A stretch of 64,000 nt of DNA from Lactonifactor sp. BIOML-A5 (GTDB lineage Bacteria; Bacillota; Clostridia; Lachnospirales; Lachnospiraceae): NCBI RefSeq assembly GCF_009677585.1, contig NZ_WKYV01000006.1, positions 124,001 to 188,000 on the forward strand, given 5' to 3'. This document shows, one piece after another, positions 7,937 to 16,018 of the stretch. The notes under the pieces were generated by a model. The model had not been told where the DNA came from. It did no database searches and was given only the letters and a program-made list of their open reading frames with translations. Every line of letters starts with the position of its first letter. Positions within the stretch are counted from its first letter, which is position 1. The position numbers and the translations under genes were made by a program.

Positions 7937-9046
7937 ATGGAGAGTACAAAGAATAGCGATGTTCGAGCCAATAACCGAAAAAGAGTAGTCAATACATTAT
8001 TTCGTGAGGGGCCTATGACCAAACAGGAACTGGCGTTAAGGCTGGATATCAGCCTGCCTACAGTAACACTGCTTCTAAAAGAGATAACAGAAAAAGGACT
8101 TGTGACAAAGGGAGAGGTATTAAGTTCCACCGGGGGAAGAAAGCCGGTATGTATCACCCCTGTCTATGATATTAAGTATTCCATCGGCGCGGAGATATCC
8201 ATGCATGAGATACGGCTTGTTATGATCGATCTTGGATCTAATATTGTAGTAAAGGAATCTTACCCCTATGGTCTGGAGAGAAGCAGAGAGTACTGGGAGA
8301 AGATCAACTGCGTGTTAATGGATTTTATGGATAAAAATATAAAAGACAGGGATAAGCTTCTGGATATCGGCATCACTCTTCAGATTCCCATGAAGGACGG
8401 TGCAGCAATGTGGAAAAAGGATACCCCCCAGGAACAGAGAGTGGATCTGGAACTGGCGGAATCCTGCTTTGAGCTGCCTGTCAAATTCAGAAACAGTGCA
8501 AAGATGGCGGCAATTGCCCAGATATGGGCGTTGAACGACAGGGAGAATTTTGTCTTTGTTTCTCTTGGCTCTTATGTGGGAGGAGGAATTGTCTATAATA
8601 GTGTGATTATGGGATTTTCAGAGCTAAACGGACAGTTTGGCAGTCTTATGATGGGACCGGAACATAAGAAGCTGGAAGAAGTGTGCACGGCAAAATCCAT
8701 CTGCCAGAGGGCTGGTGTGGCTTCTGTGGATGAGCTGATGAAAGGAATAGAGGAAGGCAATATCAGATTTCAGAAGATTTGGGAGGAATACCTGGACACT
8801 CTGAGCATTATGTTCTATAATCTACACTGCATATTTGGCTGGAAAATTGTCATTGGGGGTTCCATGAGCCCTTATCTGGCCGGAAGCAAAGAGAAGCTGG
8901 AATATCAAATCAGCAGGATGAATGATCTGGAAGAAGAGGATGCTTCTTATATTCATATCAGTGATCTGGGGGCTTACGGTGCCGCTGTAGGGGCGGCTAT
9001 GCTTCCCATTGATGAATTCCTGGAGTTTGGCTATAATGAACTGTAA
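7937..9046 (+). CDS. ROK-family transcriptional regulator lacking the ROK zinc motif
   Basis: A 369-residue protein with an N-terminal winged helix (residues about 20-70, GPMTKQELALRLDISLPTVTLL) followed by a ROK (repressor/ORF/kinase) domain. STGGRKPV after the wing is the signature of XylR/NagC-like repressors. The CxCGxxGCxE zinc-binding motif expected near residue 240 is missing: the stretch reads GPEHKKLEEVCTAKS with one cysteine. The kinase ATP-binding loop is also absent, so this is a sensor only. Such proteins repress sugar genes until they bind a sugar or sugar phosphate. It sits between the redox operon and a Gfo/Idh/MocA dehydrogenase. Start ATG 7937 has TAGGAG before it. Confidence 0.9.
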   Translation: MESTKNSDVRANNRKRVVNTLFREGPMTKQELALRLDISLPTVTLLLKEITEKGLVTKGEVLSSTGGRKPVCITPVYDIKYSIGAEISMHEIRLVMIDLGSNIVVKESYPYGLERSREYWEKINCVLMDFMDKNIKDRDKLLDIGITLQIPMKDGAAMWKKDTPQEQRVDLELAESCFELPVKFRNSAKMAAIAQIWALNDRENFVFVSLGSYVGGGIVYNSVIMGFSELNGQFGSLMMGPEHKKLEEVCTAKSICQRAGVASVDELMKGIEEGNIRFQKIWEEYLDTLSIMFYNLHCIFGWKIVIGGSMSPYLAGSKEKLEYQISRMNDLEEEDASYIHISDLGAYGAAVGAAMLPIDEFLEFGYNEL

Positions 9047-9060
9047 ATAGAGGATTTGAG

Positions 9061-9095
9061 GAAACGACAGGGCTTCGGCTCTGCCGTTTCTTTTT
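9061..9095 (+). terminator. Rho-independent terminator after ROK gene
   Basis: Arms 9061-9073 and 9078-9090 pair with one mismatch and one G-T around a stable C(TTCG)G tetraloop, followed by TTTTT. Standard intrinsic terminator for the regulator. Confidence 0.85.
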
Positions 9096-9141
9096 ACCGT
9101 AAAACTTTCTCCTGTAATTTCCAGCAATTTTCCCAAATATA

Positions 9142-9171
9142 TTGACATTTCCACCTGTATTAAGGTATACT
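9142..9171 (+). promoter_or_regulatory. Sigma-70-type promoter for the Gfo/Idh/MocA gene
   Basis: TTGACA at 9142-9147, 18-base spacer, TATACT at 9166-9171. The -10 is inside a short palindrome (TTAAG-GTATA-CTTAA, 9160-9174), which could be a repressor site. Confidence 0.65.
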
Positions 9172-9222
9172 TAAGTTATTAAGATAGTTTTGTAAAAGTA
9201 TAATATAAAAGGAGCGATGGAG

Positions 9223-10401
9223 ATGTTACAGCAAAAAACAGGAGTAGGTGTAATCGGGTGCGGGACGATCAGCGACGTGTACCTGACGAATATCAAAGAG
9301 CATTACCATAATCTGGAGGTAATTGCGTGCGCGGACATGTATCCGGAGAAGGCAGAGCAGACAAAAGAAAAATATGGAATTCCCACTGCCTGCACGCCAG
9401 AGGAATTGCTGGCAGATGAAAAGATTGAGATTGTGCTGAACCTTACGGTTCCGGCCGTACATTACCAGATTAACATGCAGATTCTCAACGCCGGCAAACA
9501 TGTATACTGTGAAAAACCACTGGCATTAAGCCTGGAAGAGGCAGATACTATTGTGAATACAGCCAGGGAAAAAGGGCTGCTTGCGGTCAGCGCACCGGAC
9601 ACTTTTCTGGGAGCTGGAGCACAGACCTGCAGAAAGCTGCTGGACGAGGGTACCATAGGCAGACCGGTAGGATTTACGGCAAATATGGTAGCGCCGGGGC
9701 ATGAACTCTGGCATCCGGCACCTGCATTTTATTACAAGAAGGGGGCCGGCCCTATGCTGGATATGGGACCCTATTATATTACTACGCTGGTTTCTCTGCT
9801 GGGTCCCATTCAGAGGATTTCCTGCTTTGCTGTGGCAGGAAAGACCTGCCGTGAGATACAGGGGAAAATGGTTGAGACAGAGGTTCCTACTCATTATGCG
9901 GGAATTATGGAATTCGCCTGCAAAGCTGTGGGGAATATTAATATGAGCTTCGATGTGTGGGATTCCGATCTTCCTATGCTGGAGATCTACGGGACCGACG
10001 GGGCTTTATCTGTACCGGATCCTAATATGTTTGGAGGAGAAGTAAAGATTTACAGTGGAAAGAAACTGAAATCTATGGTTGATGCAGAGACAAGGCCTCA
10101 TCCGGCAAAGCTTATGACTATGGTGTCACGAAAAGGGGAATGTTCGGAAAGGGTTGATTTGTTGTTTCCTGCAGATCCGGATCCCCGCTGTAATATGAGA
10201 GGACTTGGGCTCTCAGATATGGCCCGGGCATTGAAAAACAACAGGGCCAGCCGCCTGAACAGTGAACTTTCCAGGCATGTCGTGGAAGCTCTGGCTGCTT
10301 TCCAAATAGCCGCAGATACAAACACTGTATATGAGATGAAAACAACATGTAAAAGGCCTGAAGCTATGCCGGAAGGACTAATGCTTTGGGACACTGAATA
10401 A
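9223..10401 (+). CDS. Gfo/Idh/MocA-family NAD(P)-dependent sugar dehydrogenase
   Basis: A 392-residue oxidoreductase. The N-terminal Rossmann fold reads GVIGCGTISDVYL, and the HVYCEKPLAL segment contains the catalytic/cofactor EKP lysine of the family. The C-terminal half is the GFO_IDH_MocA alpha/beta domain with GPMLDMGPYYITTLV. Such enzymes oxidise hydroxyls of sugars or cyclitols, or reduce keto-sugars. ATG 9223 is preferred: AGGAG lies 8 bases before it, whereas the earlier in-frame ATG at 9217 is only 2 bases from that site. It has its own promoter and a terminator after it, so it is a single-gene unit, probably controlled by one of the two ROK repressors nearby. Confidence 0.9.
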   Translation: MLQQKTGVGVIGCGTISDVYLTNIKEHYHNLEVIACADMYPEKAEQTKEKYGIPTACTPEELLADEKIEIVLNLTVPAVHYQINMQILNAGKHVYCEKPLALSLEEADTIVNTAREKGLLAVSAPDTFLGAGAQTCRKLLDEGTIGRPVGFTANMVAPGHELWHPAPAFYYKKGAGPMLDMGPYYITTLVSLLGPIQRISCFAVAGKTCREIQGKMVETEVPTHYAGIMEFACKAVGNINMSFDVWDSDLPMLEIYGTDGALSVPDPNMFGGEVKIYSGKKLKSMVDAETRPHPAKLMTMVSRKGECSERVDLLFPADPDPRCNMRGLGLSDMARALKNNRASRLNSELSRHVVEALAAFQIAADTNTVYEMKTTCKRPEAMPEGLMLWDTE

Positions 10402-10418
10402 AAGAAAAAGACAGGAGC

Positions 10419-10455
10419 AGCCGCAGTATGGAGTATGGATACTGCGGCTTTTGCT
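10419..10455 (+). terminator. Rho-independent terminator
   Basis: Perfect 11-bp stem, arms 10419-10429 and 10439-10449, loop of 9, followed by TTTGCT. Ends the Gfo/Idh/MocA transcript. Confidence 0.8.
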
Positions 10456-10588
10456 GTAGTTCCCTTTATTTTATATGGCATTTTACTTTAAGAATACCTG
10501 GGGCAGACTAAATTCAATTCAAAAATCAACAATATTAAACATAAAATTAAAAATATTAATATATAAATAAATAATATTAATATATTTA

Positions 10589-10617
10589 TTGACATTTTAA
10601 AAACACGGTGTTATATT
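10589..10617 (+). promoter_or_regulatory. Near-consensus promoter for the DUF2089 operon
   Basis: TTGACA at 10589-10594, 17-base spacer, TATATT at 10612-10617, in a very AT-rich stretch (10,505-10,590) that could act as an UP element. Leads directly to the ATG at 10,642. Confidence 0.75.
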
Positions 10618-10641
10618 GTTAACAAGAGAGGAAGTGAGGCA

Positions 10642-11001
10642 ATGAATAAAATCATAAGCCGCTGCCCGGTATGCAATCATGAGCTCACTGTGGCAAGGCT
10701 AAAATGTGATTCCTGTGATACAGTTATTGAAAATAATTTTAAACTCAGTAAATTTGATTATCTATCAGACGAAGAACTGTATTTTACGGAGACATTTATC
10801 CGGTGCAGGGGCAATATAAAAGAAGTGGAGAAGGAGCTCAGTATATCCTATCCCACAGTAAGGTCTAAACTGGACGCTGTGATTAAAAAACTTGGCTATG
10901 AGACAGACGCCGGGGAACAATCTATGAAAAAGGAAGAGATCCTAAAAGCACTGGAAAACGGAGAGATAACAGCAGAACAGGCTATTGCGCAGCTAAAATA
11001 A
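10642..11001 (+). CDS. DUF2089-family zinc-ribbon/HTH protein
   Basis: A 119-residue protein. Residues 8-29 form a zinc ribbon (CPVCNHEL and CDSCDT). Residues about 38-85 are a helix-turn-helix-like region (DEELYFTETFIRCRGNIKEVEKEL then SYPTVRSKLD), the core of the DUF2089 family, thought to be DNA-binding. The last 25 residues (EEILKALENGEITAEQAIAQL) are a SHOCT-like amphipathic helix pair, the same motif that opens the next protein. It is probably a transcriptional regulator of its own operon or of envelope genes, as such genes often neighbour YvlB-type proteins. Ribosome site GAGGAAGTGAGG before ATG. Followed 22 bp later by the next gene. Confidence 0.85.
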   Translation: MNKIISRCPVCNHELTVARLKCDSCDTVIENNFKLSKFDYLSDEELYFTETFIRCRGNIKEVEKELSISYPTVRSKLDAVIKKLGYETDAGEQSMKKEEILKALENGEITAEQAIAQLK

Positions 11002-11023
11002 TAAAAAGGGAAGGATGTTAGTT

Positions 11024-11410
11024 ATGGACGAAAAACTGAGAATATTAAAAATGGTGGAAGAGGGAACAGTTACCGCTGAGCAGGGTGCGGAGCTGATGGC
11101 AGCTTTGAATATTGACCTGCCGGCGCAGCAGACAGGGCTTGTAAGAAGCAGCTATGATAAGAAAATGTTCCGCATTATCGTAGACAGTACATCTGGCGAT
11201 AAGGTGAAAGTGCAGTTCCCAGTAGGGGCAGTGAGAAAGATTTTGAAAGCAACCGGAAAACTCCCTATACCGGAAAAAGACCTGCAGGGAGTGGATCTTT
11301 CCAGTATGATGGATGCCATATCCGAATGCCTGGATGATGAGATTGACGGTGATTTTGTGAATGTTGAAGCGGCAGACGGAACCACAGTAAGGGTATTTGT
11401 TGACAAATAG
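11024..11410 (+). CDS. SHOCT-like/YvlB N-terminus-type small protein
   Basis: A 128-residue protein starting with a SHOCT-like helical motif (residues about 3-28, ILKMVEEGTVTAEQGAELM) followed by a mixed alpha/beta domain ending in DFVNVEAADGTTVRVFVDK. ATG 11024 is taken because GGGAAGG lies 9 bases before it; the in-frame ATG at 11015 abuts that site. The ending resembles that of the following 87-residue protein (EAKDGTFVSIKL), which suggests the two share a domain. No transmembrane segment or signal. Probably works with the DUF2089 protein; YvlB-like proteins are tied to envelope-stress responses in Bacillus, but a role here is inference. Confidence 0.65.
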   Translation: MDEKLRILKMVEEGTVTAEQGAELMAALNIDLPAQQTGLVRSSYDKKMFRIIVDSTSGDKVKVQFPVGAVRKILKATGKLPIPEKDLQGVDLSSMMDAISECLDDEIDGDFVNVEAADGTTVRVFVDK

Positions 11411-11421
11411 AGGGCAGGTAT

Positions 11422-11685
11422 ATGCGGGTTAAAATCAGGACAAAGGATTTTCGCTTTTTTATGCCTGTACCAGTCACTTTGATTGGAGTTGTTGTAAAGA
11501 TGCTCCCTGACAGGGTGTTTGAGGAGATGCGTGCAAATACGCCTGCTCCTTACTGCAGCTTGGTTACAAAGGAGAATATCAGCATGATACTGGGAGAATG
11601 CACGGATATTCTAAGAGAGAATAAGGGACTTGAAATCCTTCATGTAGAGGCTAAAGACGGTACGTTTGTATCCATAAAACTGTAA
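11422..11685 (+). CDS. Small conserved protein related to the C-terminal part of its neighbour
   Basis: An 87-residue protein 11 bp after the previous gene, with GGGCAGG before its ATG. The N-terminus is hydrophobic near residues 12-30 (FFMPVPVTLIGVVVKMLP), too interrupted by prolines to be a sure transmembrane helix. The C-terminus ends in a strand pair, EILHVEAKDGTFVSIKL, that parallels the end of the upstream protein (NVEAADGTTVRVFV). The middle (ENISMILGECTDILRE) parallels LSSMMDAISECLDD of that protein. It therefore appears to be a shortened paralog of it without the SHOCT-like helix. I do not recognise a named family. Last gene of the trio. Confidence 0.7.
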   Translation: MRVKIRTKDFRFFMPVPVTLIGVVVKMLPDRVFEEMRANTPAPYCSLVTKENISMILGECTDILRENKGLEILHVEAKDGTFVSIKL

Positions 11686-11719
11686 AAGAGTACGGGAGGT
11701 TTATCCCTTCGGATAGGAG

Positions 11720-11766
11720 CAAGTCCCCGCCTGCCGGTTATATCGGCAGGCGGGGACTTGTTTTAT
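11720..11766. terminator. Strong bidirectional terminator between convergent genes
   Basis: Perfect 17-bp GC-rich stem, arms 11720-11736 and 11744-11760, loop of 7, followed by TTTTAT. Lies between the DUF2089 operon and the minus-strand isomerase, so it can end both transcripts. Confidence 0.92.
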
Positions 11767-11775
11767 GAGAACAGG

Positions 11776-12699
11776 TTACTTATATATTTTTCCCAGAACC
11801 TGATGAATATAATAGGAAGAAAGCGCCATAGAGGCAAGCAAATCAGGAGTTCCGTCATCTTCCACAGACACCCAGCCCTTAAACCCATGCTTTTTCACCA
11901 GTTTCCAGAGCGCTTCCATAGGCAGTACGCCTTCTCCCGGCTCCCAGAACCAGCGCCAGCCGTCATCTCTTATCTCGACATCCCTGTCGTGGCGGATCTC
12001 GTCAGGAACATTAATAGAATCTGTGTCCTTGAAATGGAAGGTACAGATACGCTCTGCATATGTATCGTAGAAATCCAGAAGATCGTCTCCCAGAATTGCT
12101 ATCTGGGCGGTATCCAGGCAGTAGAAGACATATCTGGGATCTGTCAGTTCAATCAGTTTCCGGTGGTTTTCTTTATTAACGGCACAGAAAAATTCATTGT
12201 GAATCCCAATCTGAATCCCGTTTTCAACGGCGTACCGGCCGATGTCATCCAGTACCCGGGCCGTATTTTTCAGGGCCTCGTCGCTTAGGGGGCCTGCCTC
12301 CGAATAATTTTTGGCAGGGCATACATTCAGATGTCTGCCCCCGAAGGCTTTCAGTATATCGATGGCATCTTTTCCGGCCTGTACAACTTCATCATGTTTT
12401 TCTGCTATCTCAGAATCATCGCATCCGTGGAACATACCGCTCACTTTTACCCCCCTCTCCCCTGCAAATGCAGCGAATTCCTGAGGTGTGCCGAAAAGCC
12501 CCAGCATTTCATTTAAGTCCCAGGGCGCAATCTCGATTCCGTCAAAACCGGTTGCCTTGTGATACCTTAAAATCCGGTCCCAGTCCATAAAATAGGAAAC
12601 ATTGCTTTTATCTTCATAATACAAATCACGAAAGTTCGGTATCTCTTTATACGGGATGGTTTTCCAGTGGCTCATATGGGAAAGTTTAATATTTGACAT
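11776..12699 (-). CDS. Sugar phosphate isomerase/epimerase (AP endonuclease 2-type TIM barrel)
   Basis: A 307-residue TIM-barrel protein of the xylose-isomerase-like group. The metal-binding and barrel features are visible: GFDGIEIAPW near the N-terminus, IHNEFF at the centre (Glu), CLDTAQIA (Asp), ICTFHFKDTD (His) and WVSVEDDGT (Glu) near the end. Such enzymes isomerise or epimerise sugars or act as inosose isomerase or dehydratase. The start at 12699 is preferred because GGAGGT lies just before it; the in-frame ATG 15 bases earlier is itself part of that ribosome site. Second of two genes on this strand, 18 bp after the other isomerase, transcribed away from the second ROK regulator. Confidence 0.87.
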   Translation of the reverse strand: MSNIKLSHMSHWKTIPYKEIPNFRDLYYEDKSNVSYFMDWDRILRYHKATGFDGIEIAPWDLNEMLGLFGTPQEFAAFAGERGVKVSGMFHGCDDSEIAEKHDEVVQAGKDAIDILKAFGGRHLNVCPAKNYSEAGPLSDEALKNTARVLDDIGRYAVENGIQIGIHNEFFCAVNKENHRKLIELTDPRYVFYCLDTAQIAILGDDLLDFYDTYAERICTFHFKDTDSINVPDEIRHDRDVEIRDDGWRWFWEPGEGVLPMEALWKLVKKHGFKGWVSVEDDGTPDLLASMALSSYYIHQVLGKIYK

Positions 12700-12717
12700 G
12701 TTGAATACCTCCATTTC

Positions 12718-13674
12718 TTATGAAACAAGTGTCTGGTTAATATAATAGCGGGTTCTTAAAAGAGAGCGGCACACATCGTAGGAGTGACGGCAGTTAAAAA
12801 CAACCTGTCCGTCATAGCCGACTTCCTGCAAGGCATCATACACGGCCCGTAAATCCACCGTTCCCTGGCCTATATCCCGGAATACCTTAGTGGCTGCTTT
12901 TGCCGGATATTCAGGCATAACCTGTTTGTATGCCTCCTGATCGTCTGAGAATGCGGTATCTGTGAAATGTACCACACCGATTCTTTCCCGGTTCCGTCTG
13001 ATAAAGGCAGCAAGGTCTGTCCCGGCAATCTGAAGATTGGCGGTGTCTATGTCCAGGTATACAGGACCTTTCAGTCTATCAGCGAATTCCTCGATGCTGT
13101 CGCCTTTCACTAAAGTCCAGTATTCATTCTTAAGACAAAGCTTTACGCCTGCTTTCTCTGCATAGATGGCCAGTTCGTCTATGACTTCAGCAGTTTTTTT
13201 CAGAAATTCCTTCTCCAGTTCGCCCATGGACTCTCCGTCCTGAAGAAGGGAGGATACAGCATAATAAGTGGGGGTGACAGAGAGTGTAACTGCTTCGGTA
13301 CCTGCAGCCTTTGCAAACTGGATAGCCTCTTCTGCATAATGTTTCAATCCCCCGAAGTACATCATCATATTACCGCTGCAGAAAAGGGTAGGGTCCAGAT
13401 GGATACAGCTGATCCCTTCAATTCCTTTTCCTTTCAGAAATTCCATATAGTTTTCTACGGATGTGTACTTGACAGTGACGGAACGAACGGTGAGAGGAAT
13501 ACCGGATCGCCCTCCGAAATCCCATTTTGGCTCATAAGGAAATTCAATCTGCCGGAATCCAGCTGCATGGATAAGGGTATAAAGTTCATCCCAATAGTAC
13601 TTTGATTCCCGTTTGTTGCGGTTAGGGGCCTGATGGTGTAAATCTACGGCTTCAGCGCTAAAACTCATGTTCAT
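12718..13674 (-). CDS. Sugar phosphate isomerase/epimerase
   Basis: A 318-residue TIM-barrel protein of the same superfamily as its downstream neighbour. Features include GFRQIEFPYEP, the barrel strand KLCLKNEYW, VYLDIDTANLQIAG with the metal-binding Asp, and GVVHFTDTAF with the metal-binding His. ATG 13674 has AGGAGGT 6 bases before it; a TTG 21 bases earlier in frame would include that site. The pair with the next gene suggests two consecutive sugar rearrangements in one pathway. The divergent ROK gene at 13,847 probably controls both. Sequence gives no substrate; inositol-type cyclitols or sugar acids are reasonable guesses. Confidence 0.86.
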   Translation of the reverse strand: MNMSFSAEAVDLHHQAPNRNKRESKYYWDELYTLIHAAGFRQIEFPYEPKWDFGGRSGIPLTVRSVTVKYTSVENYMEFLKGKGIEGISCIHLDPTLFCSGNMMMYFGGLKHYAEEAIQFAKAAGTEAVTLSVTPTYYAVSSLLQDGESMGELEKEFLKKTAEVIDELAIYAEKAGVKLCLKNEYWTLVKGDSIEEFADRLKGPVYLDIDTANLQIAGTDLAAFIRRNRERIGVVHFTDTAFSDDQEAYKQVMPEYPAKAATKVFRDIGQGTVDLRAVYDALQEVGYDGQVVFNCRHSYDVCRSLLRTRYYINQTLVS

Positions 13675-13796
13675 AAGGTTACCTCCTGAATTCAATATTT
13701 GGTTAAGTTGTTGCCTTCCTACTTGTTAAGATAAAGGAAAAAGATAGTAATGTCAATAGTTTTGTAAAATAATTAAAGAAAAGTATTAAAAAAAGA

Positions 13797-13825
13797 TTGA
13801 CAGAAAAAAGGAAGTATTGTAATCT
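13797..13825 (+). promoter_or_regulatory. Promoter of the second ROK operon
   Basis: TTGACA at 13797-13802, 17-base spacer, TAATCT at 13820-13825. The intergenic region up to 13,675 also serves the divergent isomerase genes and contains TTGTTAAG and GGTTAAGTTGTTG motifs that may be repressor half-sites. Confidence 0.7.
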
Positions 13826-13846
13826 AGAAATAACAAGGGAGGGGGG

Positions 13847-14992
13847 ATGCAGATGTCACCACCTGGCATTAACCTGATGGAAGTCCGCCATGTGAACAAG
13901 CACAGTGTAGTCAGGGCACTTCATGAACAGGGAGCGATGACAAAACAAGAGATATCCAGAACACTGAATCTGAGTCTGGCAACTGTAGTAACGTTAATTA
14001 AGGAATTAACGGAGGAAGGGATTGTGGAGCAGGGTGAGCTGCTGGAATCCACAGGGGGACGGAAACCAGTGGTCTATCAGATCGTGGGGAATGCCAAGCT
14101 GTCTCTGGGGGTAGCCCTCACGGGACATCATATCCGCATAGCCCTGGTCAATTGGAAACATGAAGTCATTGAAAAATACCGGGAAAAAATCACTTACAGC
14201 AATTCAGAAACCTACTGGAGACACGTCTATCAGGAAGTAATGAAGGTGCTGAAAAAAGAACGGATTACCAGCCGGAATTTCGTGGGCCTTAATTTTGTCA
14301 TTGATGGAAATATTATTCCGGATGCGGGATACGAAGATATTATACCTGTAGGTATTTTTGACGGACTGGATGTATCAGTCATTAAAGATATGTATCTGTG
14401 CCCCGTATATTTCTGCAACAGTGTGAAGGCAGCGGCTTATTCCAATGTAGGCAAGCTTTCGTCCAGAAATACTTGTGTCTATATTCAGTTTGACCGCACT
14501 GTGGGCGGGGCTGTGATCGCCAACGGAACATTCTGGGGGCTGTCCAACCGAACCGGGGAATTCGGCCACATGTATTTCGGAGAAAATAATAAGAAGTGCC
14601 AGTGCGGCAATTACGGCTGCCTTCAGACCTACTGTTCCAGTGATGTCATCCGGGAAGAAAGCGGTATGGAGCTGGAAGACTTTTTCAGAGAGATTGAGCA
14701 GGGAAATAAAAAGTTGATGTCTGTGTGGAACAGCTATAAAAAAAATGTAATCCAGGCTGTCTACAATCTCCGGGTGATCTTTGATATTAATGTAATGATA
14801 GGCGGTGAGATGGCGCCTTACCTGAAACGGTGGGAAGAGGAACTCAAAGAGATCCTCCGCATGCTGGACATCTATCAGGAACAAAAAGACTATCTGCAGT
14901 TCAGCAACGGAGGGGAGTTTGACGGCGCTATCGGCGCAGCTTTGATGGTTCTGCAAAAGGAAGATGAAGACGATATTGAATTTATAAAGTAG
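13847..14992 (+). CDS. ROK-family transcriptional regulator with intact zinc motif
   Basis: A 381-residue regulator paralogous to the one at 7,937. Winged helix at residues about 20-75 (GAMTKQEISRTLNLSLATVVTL, then STGGRKPV). Unlike its paralog it keeps the zinc motif CQCGNYGCLQTYC near residue 247 and the GEFGHMYFG strand that precedes it. No ATP-binding DxGxT is evident, so it is a repressor rather than a kinase. Start may be 13847 or the ATG 6 bases later; AGGGAGG is 4 bases before the first and 10 before the second. It heads an operon with an isomerase and a Gfo/Idh/MocA dehydrogenase and is divergent from two more isomerases. Confidence 0.9.
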   Translation: MQMSPPGINLMEVRHVNKHSVVRALHEQGAMTKQEISRTLNLSLATVVTLIKELTEEGIVEQGELLESTGGRKPVVYQIVGNAKLSLGVALTGHHIRIALVNWKHEVIEKYREKITYSNSETYWRHVYQEVMKVLKKERITSRNFVGLNFVIDGNIIPDAGYEDIIPVGIFDGLDVSVIKDMYLCPVYFCNSVKAAAYSNVGKLSSRNTCVYIQFDRTVGGAVIANGTFWGLSNRTGEFGHMYFGENNKKCQCGNYGCLQTYCSSDVIREESGMELEDFFREIEQGNKKLMSVWNSYKKNVIQAVYNLRVIFDINVMIGGEMAPYLKRWEEELKEILRMLDIYQEQKDYLQFSNGGEFDGAIGAALMVLQKEDEDDIEFIK

Positions 14993-15005
14993 GAGGTATT
15001 ATATT

Positions 15006-15995
15006 ATGAGCAGACTTTTAACACTTATGACATGCCAATGGGCAGACATGGAACTGGATGAGATTTGCAGGAAGGCTAAAGAGTTCGGATACGACGGTCT
15101 GGAGCTGGCCTGCTGGGGACAGCATCTGGATCCCAAACGTGCGGCAGAGGATGATGCCTACGTGGCAGAGGTCAAAGCAGTATTGGAAAAATATGATTTA
15201 AAATGTGAAGCTCTTTGCGCACATATCATTGGTCAGTGCGTGGGGGACTATAACGATCCCCGCCTGAATAATTTTGCACCTGCCGAGCTGGCAGATAAGC
15301 CGGATGAGATCCGTGCCTGGGCCATTGAAACTATGAAATACTGCGCTGTAGCGGCGAAAAAAATGGGCTGTTATGTGGTTACCGGATTTGTGGGCTCACC
15401 CATTTGGAAATATATCTATTCCTTCCCCCAGACAACAGAGGAAATGGTTGAGCAGGGATACCAGGAGATTTATAATCTTTGGGCACCTATTCTGGATGTG
15501 TTTAAAGATAACGGGATTAAATTTGCGCTGGAAGTACATCCGGGGGAGATTGCTTTTGACTATTACTCTACCAAGAGGCTTCTGGAGAAATTCAGAGACA
15601 GGCCGGAGTTCGGGCTGAACTTTGATCCCAGCCATCTCATCTGGCAGGGGGTTACGCCTCATCTTTTCCTGGAAGATTTTATTGACAGGGTTTACCATGT
15701 ACATATGAAAGACGCAGCCGTTACTCTTAATGGAAGAAACGGACTTTTGGGCTCACATATTGACTTCGGGGATCTGAGAAGAGGCTGGAATTTCCGTTCC
15801 CTTGGCCACGGTGATGTTGACTTTGAGAGCATAATCCGTGTGTTGAATGCTTATGAGTATCAGGGACCTCTTTCAGTCGAGTGGGAAGACAGCGGCATGG
15901 AGCGTGAGTATGGGGCAAAAGAAGCTGCTGCATTTGTGAGAAAGATTGATTTTTGCGCATCCGATTTTGCATTTGACAGTGCTATTGCGAATTAA
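15006..15995 (+). CDS. Sugar phosphate isomerase/epimerase
   Basis: A 329-residue TIM-barrel protein with clear family features: FGYDGLELACWG near the start, FALEVHPGEIAFDYYS with metal-binding Glu in the middle, NFDPSHLIWQG (Asp, His), VYHVHMKDA (His), a LGHGDVDF segment, and PLSVEWEDSGMERE with the final Glu. It is closer to a divalent-metal isomerase with complete ligand set than the two minus-strand paralogs. Starts 14 bp after the ROK gene with AGGAGG before ATG. Followed by a Gfo/Idh/MocA dehydrogenase 24 bp later; such pairs commonly carry out oxidation then epimerisation or dehydration of a keto-sugar. Confidence 0.9.
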   Translation: MSRLLTLMTCQWADMELDEICRKAKEFGYDGLELACWGQHLDPKRAAEDDAYVAEVKAVLEKYDLKCEALCAHIIGQCVGDYNDPRLNNFAPAELADKPDEIRAWAIETMKYCAVAAKKMGCYVVTGFVGSPIWKYIYSFPQTTEEMVEQGYQEIYNLWAPILDVFKDNGIKFALEVHPGEIAFDYYSTKRLLEKFRDRPEFGLNFDPSHLIWQGVTPHLFLEDFIDRVYHVHMKDAAVTLNGRNGLLGSHIDFGDLRRGWNFRSLGHGDVDFESIIRVLNAYEYQGPLSVEWEDSGMEREYGAKEAAAFVRKIDFCASDFAFDSAIAN

Positions 15996-16018
15996 GCAAA
16001 AGATGGGAGGGAAGTAAA

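Noticed and set aside
11758..12288. 176-codon plus-strand frame opposite the isomerase
   Set aside because: No Shine-Dalgarno support and it is the mirror of the isomerase coding sequence after a strong terminator.
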